Below, piece after piece: positions 23,496-35,604 of a DNA stretch of 64,000 nt. Source of the DNA: Erodium maritimum (lineage: Eukaryota > Streptophyta > Magnoliopsida > Geraniales > Geraniaceae); NCBI GenBank assembly GCA_963921825.1, contig OY997591.1, positions 37,221,825 through 37,285,824 of the forward strand. Direction: 5' to 3'. Position numbers and translations under genes: made by a program. Under the pieces are notes generated by a model. It saw only the letters and a list, made by a program, of their open reading frames with translations. It was not told the DNA's origin and did not search any database. The first letter of the stretch is position 1. Each line of letters opens with the position of its first letter.

Positions 23496-24009
23496 GAGGA
23501 GAAATCGGCTAGAAACTTCTCTTATCCTAGTAACCATGAGAACTCATCCTAGCCACACACACCTATGATCCAACATTCATCAAGATGCCACATCATCACC
23601 CCAATTCCACACCAATTTCACGCCACTTTCACCATTTCTCACACAAGCAAGGACATAATTGTAATAGCATGGTGTCATGTGGACAAGTGTCCATTTTTTT
23701 TACCAATTCACTAATTTAATTTTTCCCGCTTCGTTTGAACTCCGATTAGCTTCAAACTTGCACCCATATTTTTCTTTTTCCAAGGGCTTTAAATCAAGAT
23801 CAGTCATAAATATATTTTGAAATTAGTGAATTGGTAAAAAAAAGGTAATATAATAGTTTTACTAAAAAGCCCCTACCACTTACTAAAAATGTTGTGTTTT
23901 TGCAGTCAACACCTCAATTGCATCTCATCCATCCATTCTTAAAATGGATGGCTCGAATGGTTTCTCATGGTTACTAGGTTAAGAGGTGGTTTCTATTTGG
24001 TTTCTCCTC
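23496..24009. mobile_element. MITE, ~514 bp, with ~60-bp inverted repeats, probably Mutator-like
   Basis: The left end GAGGAGAAAtcggcTAGAAAC and the reverse complement of the right end GAGGAGAAAccaaaTAGAAAC agree, and the match continues through 'cctagtaaccatgagaa'. The flanks ATAATTGTTA (23486-23495) and ATAATTGATA (24010-24019) form a 10-bp TSD with one change. The interior is A/T-rich and non-coding. It shares its interior ('cccgcttcgtttgaactc') with the element at 35272-37844. Confidence 0.8.
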
Positions 24010-24035
24010 ATAATTGATATCCCATTGTTTTTTTC

Positions 24036-24595
24036 CTCTCTCGCGTAACTTGATAGCTATTCTTAGCCTTAGTCGCCTCTCTGTGCAACTATAATGCTTC
24101 CCTCCTCTGATCTTGTCGTTGCCTTGCCAACTGCCATGGCTACACCTGTCACTGACGATGTGCCTAAGGCTCGTGCGGCCCCTGTGGTCACAAGGTTCGG
24201 AGGAGCGCATCTGCTGATAGATGGGGAGGGATGGTGTCTCTGTCTGGTTGGCCCGTCAACTCACAGCGAGGGAGATGCCCCGCTGGGAGGAATGAGGCAT
24301 CAGCGGTGCATTAGGGACTGGCCTTGGGAGTGGTCCCTAGATGATGCATTGCGTCCCACCACCACTACTACTGTCGAGGTCCCTCAGGATCTCCGGTACC
24401 CCGTTCCCCCTCCCCTCCTTTTTTTTCCCTTTGGGCGTTAAAATAACGTCCATGACGGTTCTGGTATTATAAGGGTCAGTGAACTAGTGTTCTCTCATAC
24501 TGACCTTTCATGGTCGAGGAATATGTTCCTCGAGGCATTTCGATGTATTCGTTCTTAATGATTTATAAAATTACAATTTGTCGTTAAAAAAAATG
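24036..24595 (+). mobile_element. Decayed DUF4283-type LINE-like element, copy 2, internally deleted
   Basis: The start 'ctctctcgcgtaactt' and the first ~150 bases match copy 1 at 12282. The last part (about 24300-24595, with 'catt..gggactggcc' and an A-rich end) matches 13980-14283. The middle, including the DUF4283-like block, is missing. The open frame 24094-24441 spans the deletion joint and is not a functional protein. It is only ~560 bp long. Confidence 0.65.
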
Positions 24596-24634
24596 GTGTG
24601 TTAGTATGTAATACGTAAATACAATAAAGGTAAT

Positions 24635-26323
24635 TGTTAGTCTTAGTGCCCGTAGTTCAATCCTAAATGTCCAAATGTATATATCATCGTTAGCAATAAA
24701 ATTAAAGCGGCTTTATATTACTTATGTGTTGGAGTAATATATCGATGTGTGCTCTGATCTATGCCCACCATGCGAATAGAACCATAGATCGAGATAGATC
24801 ACACTCGATGGGTCCCTAGTCAACAAAGCTTCACTAGAAGCGACTAGTATGAAAGATGGCTCTTTATGGCTTACGTTCTGTTAGTCATTGGAATGGGATT
24901 CCGGAGTCTGATCATAGATATCATGTGGGACATGATATTGGACGACCCGCCCTGAATATGTGCCATAGATTAAGTCATGAACATATTCAGTGTTGTAGCT
25001 TGTCATGTATCCTTAGACCAAGGAGTCTTTGTGATCGCTATGTAGTCAACAACTGAGTTTGACCTGAGCCTAACGTTGTCCGTAACAGGGCTTCCATAAC
25101 GGCCAGGATTGGCTTGGGGACGGGCTACATGAGTGACACGAAAGACGGCTAAGGGATTTATCCCTCATACTAAGGTATGGGAAAGATATCGGTTCTCGGC
25201 CACTTGATCGAGAGTGACTGGAAGAATAGCATGGCCATGCACATGATACTGGGTATCATATCTTCAGTCATCTCACATATCAAGGAACGGTGATTGAGAA
25301 TAATAAGGATGACGGCTCTATGCCTTATCTCAATCAGGATATCGGAGATAAAAGGATAATGACAGGGACGACAGAAAGGTTAGAATCGACAGGGTCGATT
25401 CGTTATGTAGTGTCAGGCAATACTAAAGTCTCGTTAGTTGCCACTTAAATAGGATCAAGTAAAATGGGATTTTACGTTGATCTATTGACATGCATAAACC
25501 TAAGGGTCACACCGAAGGATGAAACTCATTGACACATTTATGGAGAATGGCCAAAAGGGAGTTGTCTCGGGACATGACCAAAACTGGGTTTTGGGTCATG
25601 TGCCCGTACATGAATAGGACTTTACGGATCGAGACAAGGCTTGGAGTCTTGGGATTGATCGCGTCGGATAATGTTGGACATTTCCGGTATGGAAGGCTTG
25701 GAGGCGATGAGCGAATCACGGGACCTCGTTAGAAATGGCCACGGGCCATGTTCCAAGAGGCCCATGAAAGGCCCATGCAACCAAGGCCCATAGAACTAAT
25801 TAATCAAGTCTTGATTAATTAGTACTAAGTAAGCAAGACAAGGATTAAGGTGTTGGTGATTCACCACCTAACCCAATCTTGTCTTGCCATACTTGTCCTA
25901 TTTACACCTTACTTGACACCATACTTGTCCCATGCCTTTAGTTGGACAAGTATGGGTTTTGTTATGTTTAAGTCATCTTTTTTCAACATAAAAAAACACA
26001 AGACAAGAATAGGAAACACAATTTTCTCTCCCTCTTCCATGGCCATTTCGGGTTTGGCTAGTTTCCTCCTCCATTTTTGTGTTCTTGAGTCCTCAAAGAG
26101 AAGAACTACGTGGCTTTGATTCCCATGTGGATACGTAGGCGTCTTGGAGACTCAAGCCAATCATTCGTTAACCGGTGTTCTTGTTTTGGTAAGAACTAGT
26201 GCTGAATTTTTCTCTTGTTAATCCATTCTTTGTTAGTTGTTTCATGGTTCTAATTGTCTCTTGGTTTTCATTGATTTTCCGCTGCGAGTTGGTTCATCTC
26301 CAACCCTACCTCGAGACCCAACA
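24635..26323 (+). repeat. 5' LTR of the copia element (1689 bp)
   Basis: It starts TGTTAGTCTTAG and ends GACCCAACA, followed by the primer site. It should contain promoter and polyadenylation signals of the element; none was pinned down. It includes a 29-bp palindrome at 25795-25823. Related older LTR fragments lie at 10549-12028, 13476-13864 and 49262-50718. Confidence 0.96.
25795..25823. repeat. 29-bp A/T palindrome inside the copia LTR (repeated at 32570-32598)
   Basis: ACTAATTAATCAAG, one T, then the exact reverse complement gives 14-bp arms. The same hairpin is kept in the older LTR fragments near 10837-10862 and 49555-49585 with few changes, even though the surroundings diverged. It may be a protein site or RNA hairpin; this is not shown. 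Confidence 0.85.
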
Positions 26324-26324
26324 G

Positions 26325-26337
26325 TGGTATCAGAGCC
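26325..26337 (+). other. Primer-binding site of the copia element (initiator tRNA-Met)
   Basis: TGGTATCAGAGCC starts one base after the 5' LTR. It is a 13-base match to the initiator tRNA-Met 3' end, the usual primer of plant copia elements. Confidence 0.96.
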
Positions 26338-27879
26338 GTGCTACCTTCGGGATTCACAAGACGGTGTTCAAAGTTTCGGTTTTGCTTGAAAGTTTCGTTT
26401 TTGGCATGTTGTTTTGCTAAATTGTTTGATAACATGTTTTAAATTATTGTTTATGGATTTAATACATGTAAAATGATTTTTTGAAAATTATTTCAAATCT
26501 GGAAATTTTGAAAAAAATTTGATTTTTCGGGTCTCGGGAGCGGGACTCTCGGGGAGCCGAAACCGGGACCGAACGGGGCTCCGTTGGACGGAGCTAGGCC
26601 AAGCATGACCATTGGATGGTTGATATGCCAAGGCTAAACCGTTTTGTTAGTTATGACGAGTTTGGAACCGTCATGATGAACTCGAAGATCAAATGTTCAA
26701 AAGTTTCATTTTTGAACGGTTTCGATAAACCGAGCATCAAAAAATTTCGAAACTTGGCTATTAATTAAAACCGGAAAATCACATGATGTTTGATAACATG
26801 CTTGTTTGATAACACGATGTGTGATGTGATGTTGGCATGGTGTACATAATAGCCCCGAGCTCGATTTAATTATTTATCGCTTTTCACGGCCTGCGAGCCG
26901 TTAGTGTTAGCGTGTAATTATTCTTTCAAGGTGTGGTCGTCGAACCACTTGTTTGTAATATTTATTTATTCCCGACCTGCGAGTCGTGTATTAAATTGTA
27001 ATATTTTACTCAAGATGAAGAAAGGGCGAAAAGGTCATTTGGTGGCTTTTCGGGTGTTGGCATCGACTTGGAGTCGATGGAGCTCAAGAAGCTAGTGGGA
27101 GTTAGTTTAGGGGGCTATTATGTGCATATTTATCGCTTTATGCTTGGTTTAGTTTATGCATGATTAATTCTATGTGTTTTAGAATTGCATGCTTAACTTT
27201 ATTTACCGAGCATATCACCTCACATGCAAAGATAAAATTGGAATTTTAATCCTTGTGTGTGAGCCCTTAGAATCGTCATTACATTGGATGTAGTTGACGG
27301 GTTCGAAGGAAGAATTACATTGGATGTAATTTGAGGCATCATTGCATTTGGAATGTAGTTGATGTGCTCATCGCATCTAGGATGTGTCAAAGTTTTAAAC
27401 ACAACCGGACAAGTAAAAACGGGTCATGTCTGATACCTCCCAATTATCAACACCTTACTACCTCCCCGTCCTATGGGTGTCGTGCGCATTAGCGGAGCAT
27501 CCATGGGAAAGCGGGGTAGTAGGTTTGGACGACATATGTGGGTGTCGTGCGCATTAGCGGAGCACCTACATAGTGACGGGCCATAGTTGAAAATTGGTGG
27601 ACCCGACTACGATTCTCAGCCTGAGGTTGAGCTAGGGTAACAGATAGGGTAAGCCGTGTACATAAGTGCATACCCTAGCCAAGAGTCACATTGGATGTGA
27701 TTGGATGGAGTCCTACCTACATAGCTCGATTAAGTGGTGAGCATTAGTTCAGCTTAATCGAGTGAATCAAGGATCTTGGTTTCAGATTCTAAAGGTTTAG
27801 AATCGATTGTTGGTGTTTAAGCTTGATCTTCATAAAATTTATTCAGTTTACTGATTGAATTTTATCTGTTGTAGATCAA
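26338..27879 (+). other. Untranslated leader of the copia element
   Basis: About 1.5 kb lies between the primer site and the gag start. It has short direct repeats ('tacattggatgta' near 27281-27330; 'gggtgtcgtgcgcattagcg' at about 27475 and 27540) and no coding region. Packaging signals would be expected here but none can be recognised by eye. Confidence 0.7.
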
Positions 27880-28430
27880 ATGGCAAATTCAGCGAACATT
27901 AATAGTTTGTCATTAAAAACCATTCTTGACAGGGTCAAGCTAAATGGGACAAACTATTTGGACTGGTACAGAATTTTGAGGATAGTCCTCAAGTCTGAAC
28001 GCAAAGAATATGTCCTTGACAAGGCTGTCTCTAAGACCATATCAGAGTTACATGAAGTGTCATTAACTGCTGAGAAGAATATCTCAGGGATCTGGGATCC
28101 AAGGATATTCTAATGGTCAACAAGGGAATTGGAAGTGGCAAGGGCTGGGCCCATGCGCACTTGGCAGGAAAGATGAGACACCTGAGAATGTCTGCTTCTA
28201 CTGCCAACAGCCTGGTCATTGGAACCGGGATTACAGGAAGTTCACGGCTGATCTGAAGAAGGGCAGTGGGACTGCGCCTTCATCAAATAGCGTGGATGAT
28301 CTGAAGAAGGGCAGTAGGACTGCGCCTTCATCAGGAAACCTGGATGATCTAAGGAAGGGCGGTGGGACCGTGCCTTCATCCGGTATTAACTCTATAGAGC
28401 TACATCTCTCTACTTCCAAAGATTCATGGG
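27880..28430 (+). pseudogene. Copia gag remnant with internal deletion
   Basis: The frame at 27880 begins MANSANINSL and shows LNGTNYLDWYRILRIVL, the conserved start of copia Gag. Next to it the core is missing: compared with the relic at 4913-6930 about 165 bp are deleted near 28038. A stop follows at 28111. A zinc-knuckle remnant (CFYCQQPGHWNRDY, about 28190-28230) has Tyr in place of the last Cys. A 16-residue (48-bp) repeat then follows. The product could not build a normal particle. Confidence 0.85.
28250..28393 (+). repeat. 48-bp in-frame tandem repeat, three copies, in the gag remnant
   Basis: 'gatctgaagaagggcagt' and variants start at 28250, 28298 and 28346. Each unit encodes 16 residues of the type DDLKKGSGTAPSS. 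The number of units probably varies among family members. Confidence 0.93.
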
Positions 28431-28508
28431 TATTAGATACCACGACTGAATCTCACACATGCACTTATATATGGTGGCTGAAAGTAGGAGAGGTTTGGAA
28501 AGCACGAA

Positions 28509-29746
28509 GTGGACCTCAGAGTTGTGGCAACTGCTGTAGGATCCATGAGTCTTGCTTTGCCAAGAGGCCTTGTCTTAGTACTGTATAATGTATATTGCAT
28601 ACCTACTTTTAGTAGGAATATTATATCTGTATCCGTGTTTGACAAGGAAGGATATAATGTTAGTATTGGAAATGGAATTTTCAATGTTCTATGCAATGAT
28701 ATGTTTTATACCAGTACTGACTTGGTTGGAGGATTGTACATATTAGATATGGGTAACAATGCCTCAAGTTCTATATATTCCGTTAATACCAAGATGTCTA
28801 AATCCAACGATTTAAACCTAACTCTGTTAAGGCACTGTCATTTAGGTCGCATAAACAAGAAGCACCTATCAACATTTCAGAAGTGCGGACTTTCAGGTTC
28901 ATTCGAATTCCATTCGATCGATAGGTGCAAGGTTTGTTTGATGGGCAAAATGACTAAAGTGCCCTTTTATCGATCGCGATGAAAGGGCGGGTGAATTATT
29001 GGGGCTGATACACTCGAATGTGTGTAGACCAATAAGTTCACTTGCCAGGAGGGGTTTTAAATACTTTATCACATTTACTGATGATTACAGTAAATATGGT
29101 TATGTCTATTCGCTGAGACATAAGTCTGAAGCTTTTGATAAATTCAAAGAGTTCAAGACTAAAGTAGAAAACCAGCTCGACAAAGGTATTAAGGCACTTC
29201 GATTGGATCGAGGTGGAAAATACTTGACCACAGAGTTATTAGATCATCTAATAGAGAATGGGATCCTTTTGGAATGGACTCCTCCTGGGACACTATAGAT
29301 GAAAGGTGTAGCCAAACGGAGAAATCGGACATTGTTAGACAATAGTCCGTTCCATTATTAGTTGGACTGATCTCCCAATCTCTTTCTGGGATTATGCTCT
29401 AGAGACGACCGCATTCATAGTGAATCGGGCTTCGACGAATGGTGTGGAAGGGACACCATTTTAAAAATGGTACGGGATGATGCCCGCTTTGTCCTTCCTA
29501 AAGATTTGTGGTTGCGAGGCTTATGTGAAACATTTGGTTTCGACTAAGCTCGAACCAAGATCTGAGATATGCACCTTCGTGTGGTATCCCAAAGCAACAA
29601 GGGGATACTATTTCTACAATCCCAGTGAGAACATGGTGTTCGTCGCTTGGGGTGGGGTCTTTATGGAAAAGAAGTTTTGTTTCCAAAGACGTCATTGGGA
29701 GGACTGTGCATCTCGAAGAAATTCAGGATGGTACAAATCTGTCTAA
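28509..29746 (+). pseudogene. Copia protease/integrase remnant
   Basis: The frame 28509-28982 covers the end of the protease region and the pre-integrase zinc domain (HCHLGRINKKHL, CKVCLMGKM). From 28999 the integrase core follows with FKYFITFTDDYSKYGY and LDRGGKYL. The first catalytic Asp (normally LIHSD) is Asn here (LIHSN, about 29010). Stops occur at 28983 and 29299. The C-terminal piece 29477-29746 continues the integrase tail. It cannot work as an integrase. Confidence 0.88.
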
Positions 29747-29834
29747 ACCAATTGGCAACCCAGTAGAAAGGAGCCAGAGATTGTCGTAGAGTAAGAACCA
29801 ATTCCTGTTACAATTCCGGAAGGTCCAAGGCGAT

Positions 29835-30822
29835 TTGAAAGGATCAATCTTCCACCTCCAAGATATGGTATCCGGAGGTGACAATGAAGTCATGGTGGAT
29901 CACGATGATCCAGCCACCTTTCAGGAAGTCGTGGATGGGCCCAACTCTGAGTTATGGCTGGGAGCCATGAGGGAGGAAATGCAATCCATGTCGGACAACC
30001 GAGTCTGGGAACCGGTTGATCCCATCAATGGTGTGAGGACCATAGGATGCAAATGGATCTTCAAGGTGAAGATGGACATGGACGGCAACCCTCTGACCTA
30101 CAAAGCTCAACTGGTGGCGAAAGGTTATAGGCAGATCCAATGGATTGACTATGAGGAAACCTTCTCCTTAGTGGCTATGGTCAAAATCGATCCAAATTCT
30201 TCTTGACATAACTGCGTATCATAATTACGAGATATGGCAAGTGGATGTCAAAACCGCTTTCCTAAATGGAAATTTGACTGAGTACGTTTGTATGTCTCGG
30301 CCCAAAGGTTTTGACGATCCGAAGAATAAAGGAAAGATTTATAAGTTGTTGAAATCCATTTATGGATTGAAACGAACTTCTCGGAGTTGGATCCTTCGTT
30401 TTGATGAAGCTGTAATTGGATTTGGCTTAATCAAGAACGAGGATGAATCTTGCGTTTATAAGAAGGCTAGTGGGAGCAATATTACCTTTCTGGTTCTCAT
30501 TGAAAACGACATCCCAACCTTGCACGAGACTAAAGCTTGGTTGAGGAAGTGTTTTTCAATAAAGGACTTAGGCGATGCTTCTCATATCTTAAGGATTAAG
30601 ATATGTAGAGATCGCACCAAGAGGGTCTTGGATTTAAGTCAGGGAACCTATGTGAACAAGGCATTGAGTAGGTTCTTAATGCTCGATTCAAAGAAAGGAC
30701 TCTTACCCACTAGTCATGGCATTCATCTCAGCAAGACTCAGTGTCCTAAGACACCTGATGAGCTGAAAAGGATGATGAGAATCCTATGCGCCTGGGGGCA
30801 GGATCGATCATATATGCCATGA
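29835..30822 (+). pseudogene. Copia reverse transcriptase remnant (RVT_2)
   Basis: 29835-30206 encodes the RT start (WLGAMREEM, GCKWIFKVKMDMDG, LVAKGY). After a stop, 30241-30822 continues with MDVKTAFLNGNL, which holds the first catalytic Asp, and KSIYGLKR. The catalytic YVDD box should follow FLVL but reads IEND, so polymerase activity is lost. Later residues (FSIKDLGDA) are typical of copia RT. Confidence 0.92.
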
Positions 30823-30964
30823 CATGTATGAGACCAGACGTCTCGTAAGCCTTATGTTGTACCAGTAGACATCATTCTAACCCGGGGGAAAGATGATGCT
30901 GAACTAGTCGTCGAAGGATGAGTAGACGCTAGTTTTCCAAGACAAATCCAGATGACTTTAGAAG

Positions 30965-31258
30965 TCAATCAGGATATGTGTTTACGCTGAATGGCAGAGC
31001 TTTAGCTGGGAAAGCGTAAAGCAAGATACCATTGCCGAATCTACGACAGAGGCCAAGTACATGGATGCTGCAGAGGCAGCTAAGGAGGCTATATGGATTT
31101 GGAAATTCATGGCAGGACTGGGTGTAATTAAAAACCCATCCAGTCCGGTGAATCCATTTTGCGACAACACAAGGGCCATTGCGCAAGCTAAAAGCCTAGA
31201 TCGCATAACAAATCCAAACATGTACTGCGGCATATCCACCTCATCAGATAAATACTGA
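30965..31258 (+). pseudogene. Copia RNase H remnant
   Basis: The + strand near 31020-31258 encodes AESTTEAKYMDAAEAAKEAIW and FCDNTRAIAQAKS (given here in two short blocks), the end of copia RNase H. It is out of frame with the RT part and shortened. The 3' LTR and polypurine tract follow within 160 bases. Confidence 0.82.
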
Positions 31259-31394
31259 ACTGAGGTGAAGTGAAGATAACCGATATTGCAACAGATGATA
31301 ACATAGCCAACCCTTTGACTAAGGCAGTGTCACTGCCTGAACATGTTAGACATGTAAAGTCGATGGGGACATATTGGAGTTTAGATTGGAACTA

Positions 31395-31408
31395 GGGCAA
31401 GTGGGAGA
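31395..31408 (+). other. Polypurine tract of the copia element
   Basis: GGGCAAGTGGGAGA lies directly before the 3' LTR, where plus-strand DNA synthesis starts. This form is typical of plant copia elements. Confidence 0.9.
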
Positions 31409-31409
31409 T

Positions 31410-33098
31410 TGTTAGTCTTAGTGCCCGTAGTTCAATCCTAAATGTCCAAATGTATATATCATCGTTAGCAATAAAATTAAAGCGGCTTTATATTACTTAT
31501 GTGTTGGAGTAATATATCGATGTGTGCTCTGATCTATGCCCACCATGCGAATAGAACCATAGATCGAGATAGATCACACTCGATGGGTCCCTAGTCAACA
31601 AAGCTTCACTAGAAGCGACTAGTATGAAAGATGGCTCTTTATGGCTTACGTTCTGTTAGTCATTGGAATGGGATTCCGGAGTCTGATCATAGATATCATG
31701 TGGGACATGATATTGGACGACCCGCCCTGAATATGTGCCATAGATTAAGTCATGAACATATTCAGTGTTGTAGCTTGTCATGTATCCTTAGACCAAGGAG
31801 TCTTTGTGATCGCTATGTAGTCAACAACTGAGTTTGACCTGAGCCTAACGTTGTCCGTAACAGGGCTTCCATAACGGCCAGGATTGGCTTGGGGACGGGC
31901 TACATGAGTGACACGAAAGACGGCTAAGGGATTTATCCCTCATACTAAGGTATGGGAAAGATATCGGTTCTCGGCCACTTGATCGAGAGTGACTGGAAGA
32001 ATAGCATGGCCATGCACATGATACTGGGTATCATATCTTCAGTCATCTCACATATCAAGGAACGGTGATTGAGAATAATAAGGATGACGGCTCTATGCCT
32101 TATCTCAATCAGGATATCGGAGATAAAAGGATAATGACAGGGACGACAGAAAGGTTAGAATCGACAGGGTCGATTCGTTATGTAGTGTCAGGCAATACTA
32201 AAGTCTCGTTAGTTGCCACTTAAATAGGATCAAGTAAAATGGGATTTTACGTTGATCTATTGACATGCATAAACCTAAGGGTCACACCGAAGGATGAAAC
32301 TCATTGACACATTTATGGAGAATGGCCAAAAGGGAGTTGTCTCGGGACATGACCAAAACTGGGTTTTGGGTCATGTGCCCGTACATGAATAGGACTTTAC
32401 GGATCGAGACAAGGCTTGGAGTCTTGGGATTGATCGCGTCGGATAATGTTGGACATTTCCGGTATGGAAGGCTTGGAGGCGATGAGCGAATCACGGGACC
32501 TCGTTAGAAATGGCCACGGGCCATGTTCCAAGAGGCCCATGAAAGGCCCATGCAACCAAGGCCCATAGAACTAATTAATCAAGTCTTGATTAATTAGTAC
32601 TAAGTAAGCAAGACAAGGATTAAGGTGTTGGTGATTCACCACCTAACCCAATCTTGTCTTGCCATACTTGTCCTATTTACACCTTACTTGACACCATACT
32701 TGTCCCATGCCTTTAGTTGGACAAGTATGGGTTTTGTTATGTTTAAGTCATCTTTTTTCAACATAAAAAAACACAAGACAAGAATAGGAAACACAATTTT
32801 CTCTCCCTCTTCCATGGCCATTTCGGGTTTGGCTAGTTTCCTCCTCCATTTTTGTGTTCTTGAGTCCTCAAAGAGAAGAACTACGTGGCTTTGATTCCCA
32901 TGTGGATACGTAGGCGTCTTGGAGACTCAAGCCAATCATTCGTTAACCGGTGTTCTTGTTTTGGTAAGAACTAGTGCTGAATTTTTCTCTTGTTAATCCA
33001 TTCTTTGTTAGTTGTTTCATGGTTCTAATTGTCTCTTGGTTTTCATTGATTTTCCGCTGCGAGTTGGTTCATCTCCAACCCTACCTCGAGACCCAACA
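31410..33098 (+). repeat. 3' LTR of the copia element (1689 bp)
   Basis: It has the same length as, and apparently the same sequence as, the 5' LTR at 24635-26323. I saw no difference in the parts compared by eye, and translated frames in both are the same. It ends ACCCAACA and is followed by the TSD GGTAAT. Confidence 0.96.
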
Positions 33099-33104
33099 GG
33101 TAAT

Positions 33105-35262
33105 TCTGTCAAAATTATAATATCAAACTGACATGTTAAATATGTCTTAAAGGATCAATTCTACAATAAAACCTCAAGTTGATAGTTGAGAAGAGAGATT
33201 AAAGCTTTTAAGATAAGATTTAACAAAGCTTTCTTAAGAACAAATGAGATAAAGAGAGAAACGACTTTATATTTTGAAGAGGGATAGCGTTGAATCTTAA
33301 CGGTCTCAAAAAGGTCATTTGCAGGTCTTAATTACGCTCCATCTTTTGTCACGGATCCTAACAAAAAGATGGTACACGTTTACAAAAAGTAAACGTGTTT
33401 ATGAGGTACCAACTCTTGATATCATATTAAAGGACTAAGTCAACTGAAAATTCACGTTGATAATCTAAGGGCTAATTATAGTTTTATATTCTAACAATTC
33501 CATTCATTATTTATACATACGGTGGGAACCTGTGAAAGATGTGGAAGATAGAAATAAAACTTTATTATCTTTATTATCGCTATTATGGTAGAGCATTGGT
33601 GTTGATTATATGTTAATTGTATACATTGTAGGGTTAACTGCACCTACCTACACCTAACTCTACCCGTTTTCATCTACCTACACTTAACTATAAATTTATC
33701 TTGACATGACCCTAATTTTCCAAAAGTTGCCTTGGCAGTACCCGATTTTCATATCACTACCCCACCTTTTTATAGTAAAGTGAAAATTTTAAAAATCAGA
33801 TTATCTTCTAGACGAAATTAATAGTGAGAGTCCACCCTCCTCCATAAGGATCCCACCTCTAAAGATTCCCCGAGGGAATTTACCCCATAGACTGTCGAGA
33901 CTCACAGGTACATAGGCAGTCGTTTGAACCACTGATCTTTTTTCAATGAGAGAATGAGTCCTTGCCCTCGTGTTATATACATTTCAAGATGTCGTAAAGG
34001 GAGGCATCAATAAGGTTTTTGAGGCCGACCCAACTGAGCCTTCTGCTTTGGCACTGGCGAGCTTACCACGCGCGAAAGATCTGTTTCATAGTCGAAAACT
34101 GCGGTTCCTCCTACACGCCCTGCACTAGAAGCTCCTCAACACTAGACAATTAGAGTTGATTCACACCCTCAGCTTGGACAGAAACTAGAGCTGATTCCCA
34201 TATTTTTAATATCTGCAATGGTTCTACCCAAGGCTATGACGCGACGATAGTTGTCACACCAGCAACTGACTCACAAAAACCTTTAGTTAAAATACCTACT
34301 TTAGGAAAATAACGCTCATAATCTCAAACAACACCATGTTTCCTAACAAATATAGACAACTCGTTTGTGTCCGGTCGAACTGTGCCACCACCCCCACCAC
34401 ATCAACAATGTTAATCAAGGAGGACAATTCCCTGAACTGTCTAAACCCGCCTCAAACGATTATGTGACAGGAACAACATATGTGTCTCGTGTACTTGGGG
34501 TAAAGTTACCCTTGGAGCCTAGTTATTTGATAGTAAAATGACGTTTGTTCCCTTACTCGATTTAAGCATATGGATTTTACGGGAAAAATTAGAGCTTTAG
34601 CCTCATTGGACCTTTTGAAATATCCCAAATACCATTTTATAATAAAATGAAATAAATAATTATATTTTCAATTAAAATGAAGTAAAGAATTTTTTTTAAA
34701 GCACGTCTTCTCCAAGAACCTCATCATCTCAGGTGAGCACGTCTTCTCCAGCTTTCTCCCTCGAACCCCGCCACGAATATAGCCACTAGTTCTTGGAAAA
34801 AAAATCTGGACGACGAGCATGCATTTGTGGTTTCGACGAGCACAAACCCTCTGTTGTTCAGATGTTGAAGAGCACGAACCCCTAATGAGCAGATCTAGTC
34901 GGTGACTCACCAAATTTATCTCCGCGTCCACGCCAGACCACACCACCACATATTCTCTGCAACTCCGGTCTCCTGTCTAATTGTTCTTGACTACCTATGC
35001 CTAGATCTATCAGTTGGAGAGAAAGGAAACATCAGAGCTCCTTTTTGTGTCGAAGAAGATAGATTTCGCCGACGTGGGCTACTGGTTGTGCCTGAAAAGA
35101 AGTGACCCACAATTGTACTCTTGATTGGGTTGGAGAGGGAGAAACATCTATTTCATTTTTCAATTATTATAAATAGAATAGTTTATGAGAAATCAAATAG
35201 AAGTGACCCACATTTCATTATAAATAGAAATCAAATAGAAGTGACCCACATTTCATTATAAA
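33105..35262. other. Non-coding stretch without recognised genes
   Basis: About 2.2 kb of mostly A/T-rich sequence. 33310-33400 faintly resembles the MITE at 39729 ('cttttgtcac', 'caaaaagtaa'). 33630-33780 has 'taccc'-rich lines like Mutator-like ends, and 33830-34480 is more GC-balanced without an open frame of note. A small duplication ('tcaaatagaagtgacccaca') lies at 35185-35250. I can name no element here. Confidence 0.4.
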
Positions 35263-35604
35263 TAGAATAGTTTATGAGAAATCAAATAGAAACTCACTCT
35301 TAACGTAAATACTGTGAGAACCCATCCAAGCCATCCATTTCATAAATGGATGGATGAGATACAATTGAGTTGTTGACTGCACAAACACAACACTTTTTAA
35401 TAAGTTGTAGGTTTTTTTTAGTAAAACTATCATTTTTTTTTTTACCAATTCACAAATTTAATCTTTCCCGCTTCGTTTGAACTCTGATTGGCTTCAAACA
35501 TGCGCCAATATTTTTTATTTTTCAAGGGATTTCTATCATAATCAATAATGAATATATTTTGAACAACGAAATTTTTTTATCTCATGGATGATTTAAAAAA
35601 AAAA

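Larger units (their letters stand above)
24635..33098 (+). mobile_element. Complete but coding-defective Ty1/copia retrotransposon (8464 bp)
   Basis: Two LTRs of 1689 bp (24635-26323 and 31410-33098) flank an internal region with a primer site, gag remnant, integrase, reverse transcriptase, RNase H and polypurine tract, in copia order. The flank GGTAAT occurs just before (24629-24634) and just after (33099-33104), a direct TSD of 5-6 bp. The LTRs appear identical over their length, and open frames inside them match residue for residue at an offset of 6775 bases, so the insertion is very recent. The internal genes nevertheless carry stops, frameshifts and lost catalytic residues, so the element must have been moved by proteins made elsewhere. 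Confidence 0.95.

Noticed and set aside
33630..35160. A further Mutator-like element
   Set aside because: The left side has a suggestive 'taccc' pattern, but I found no matching inverted end or TSD.
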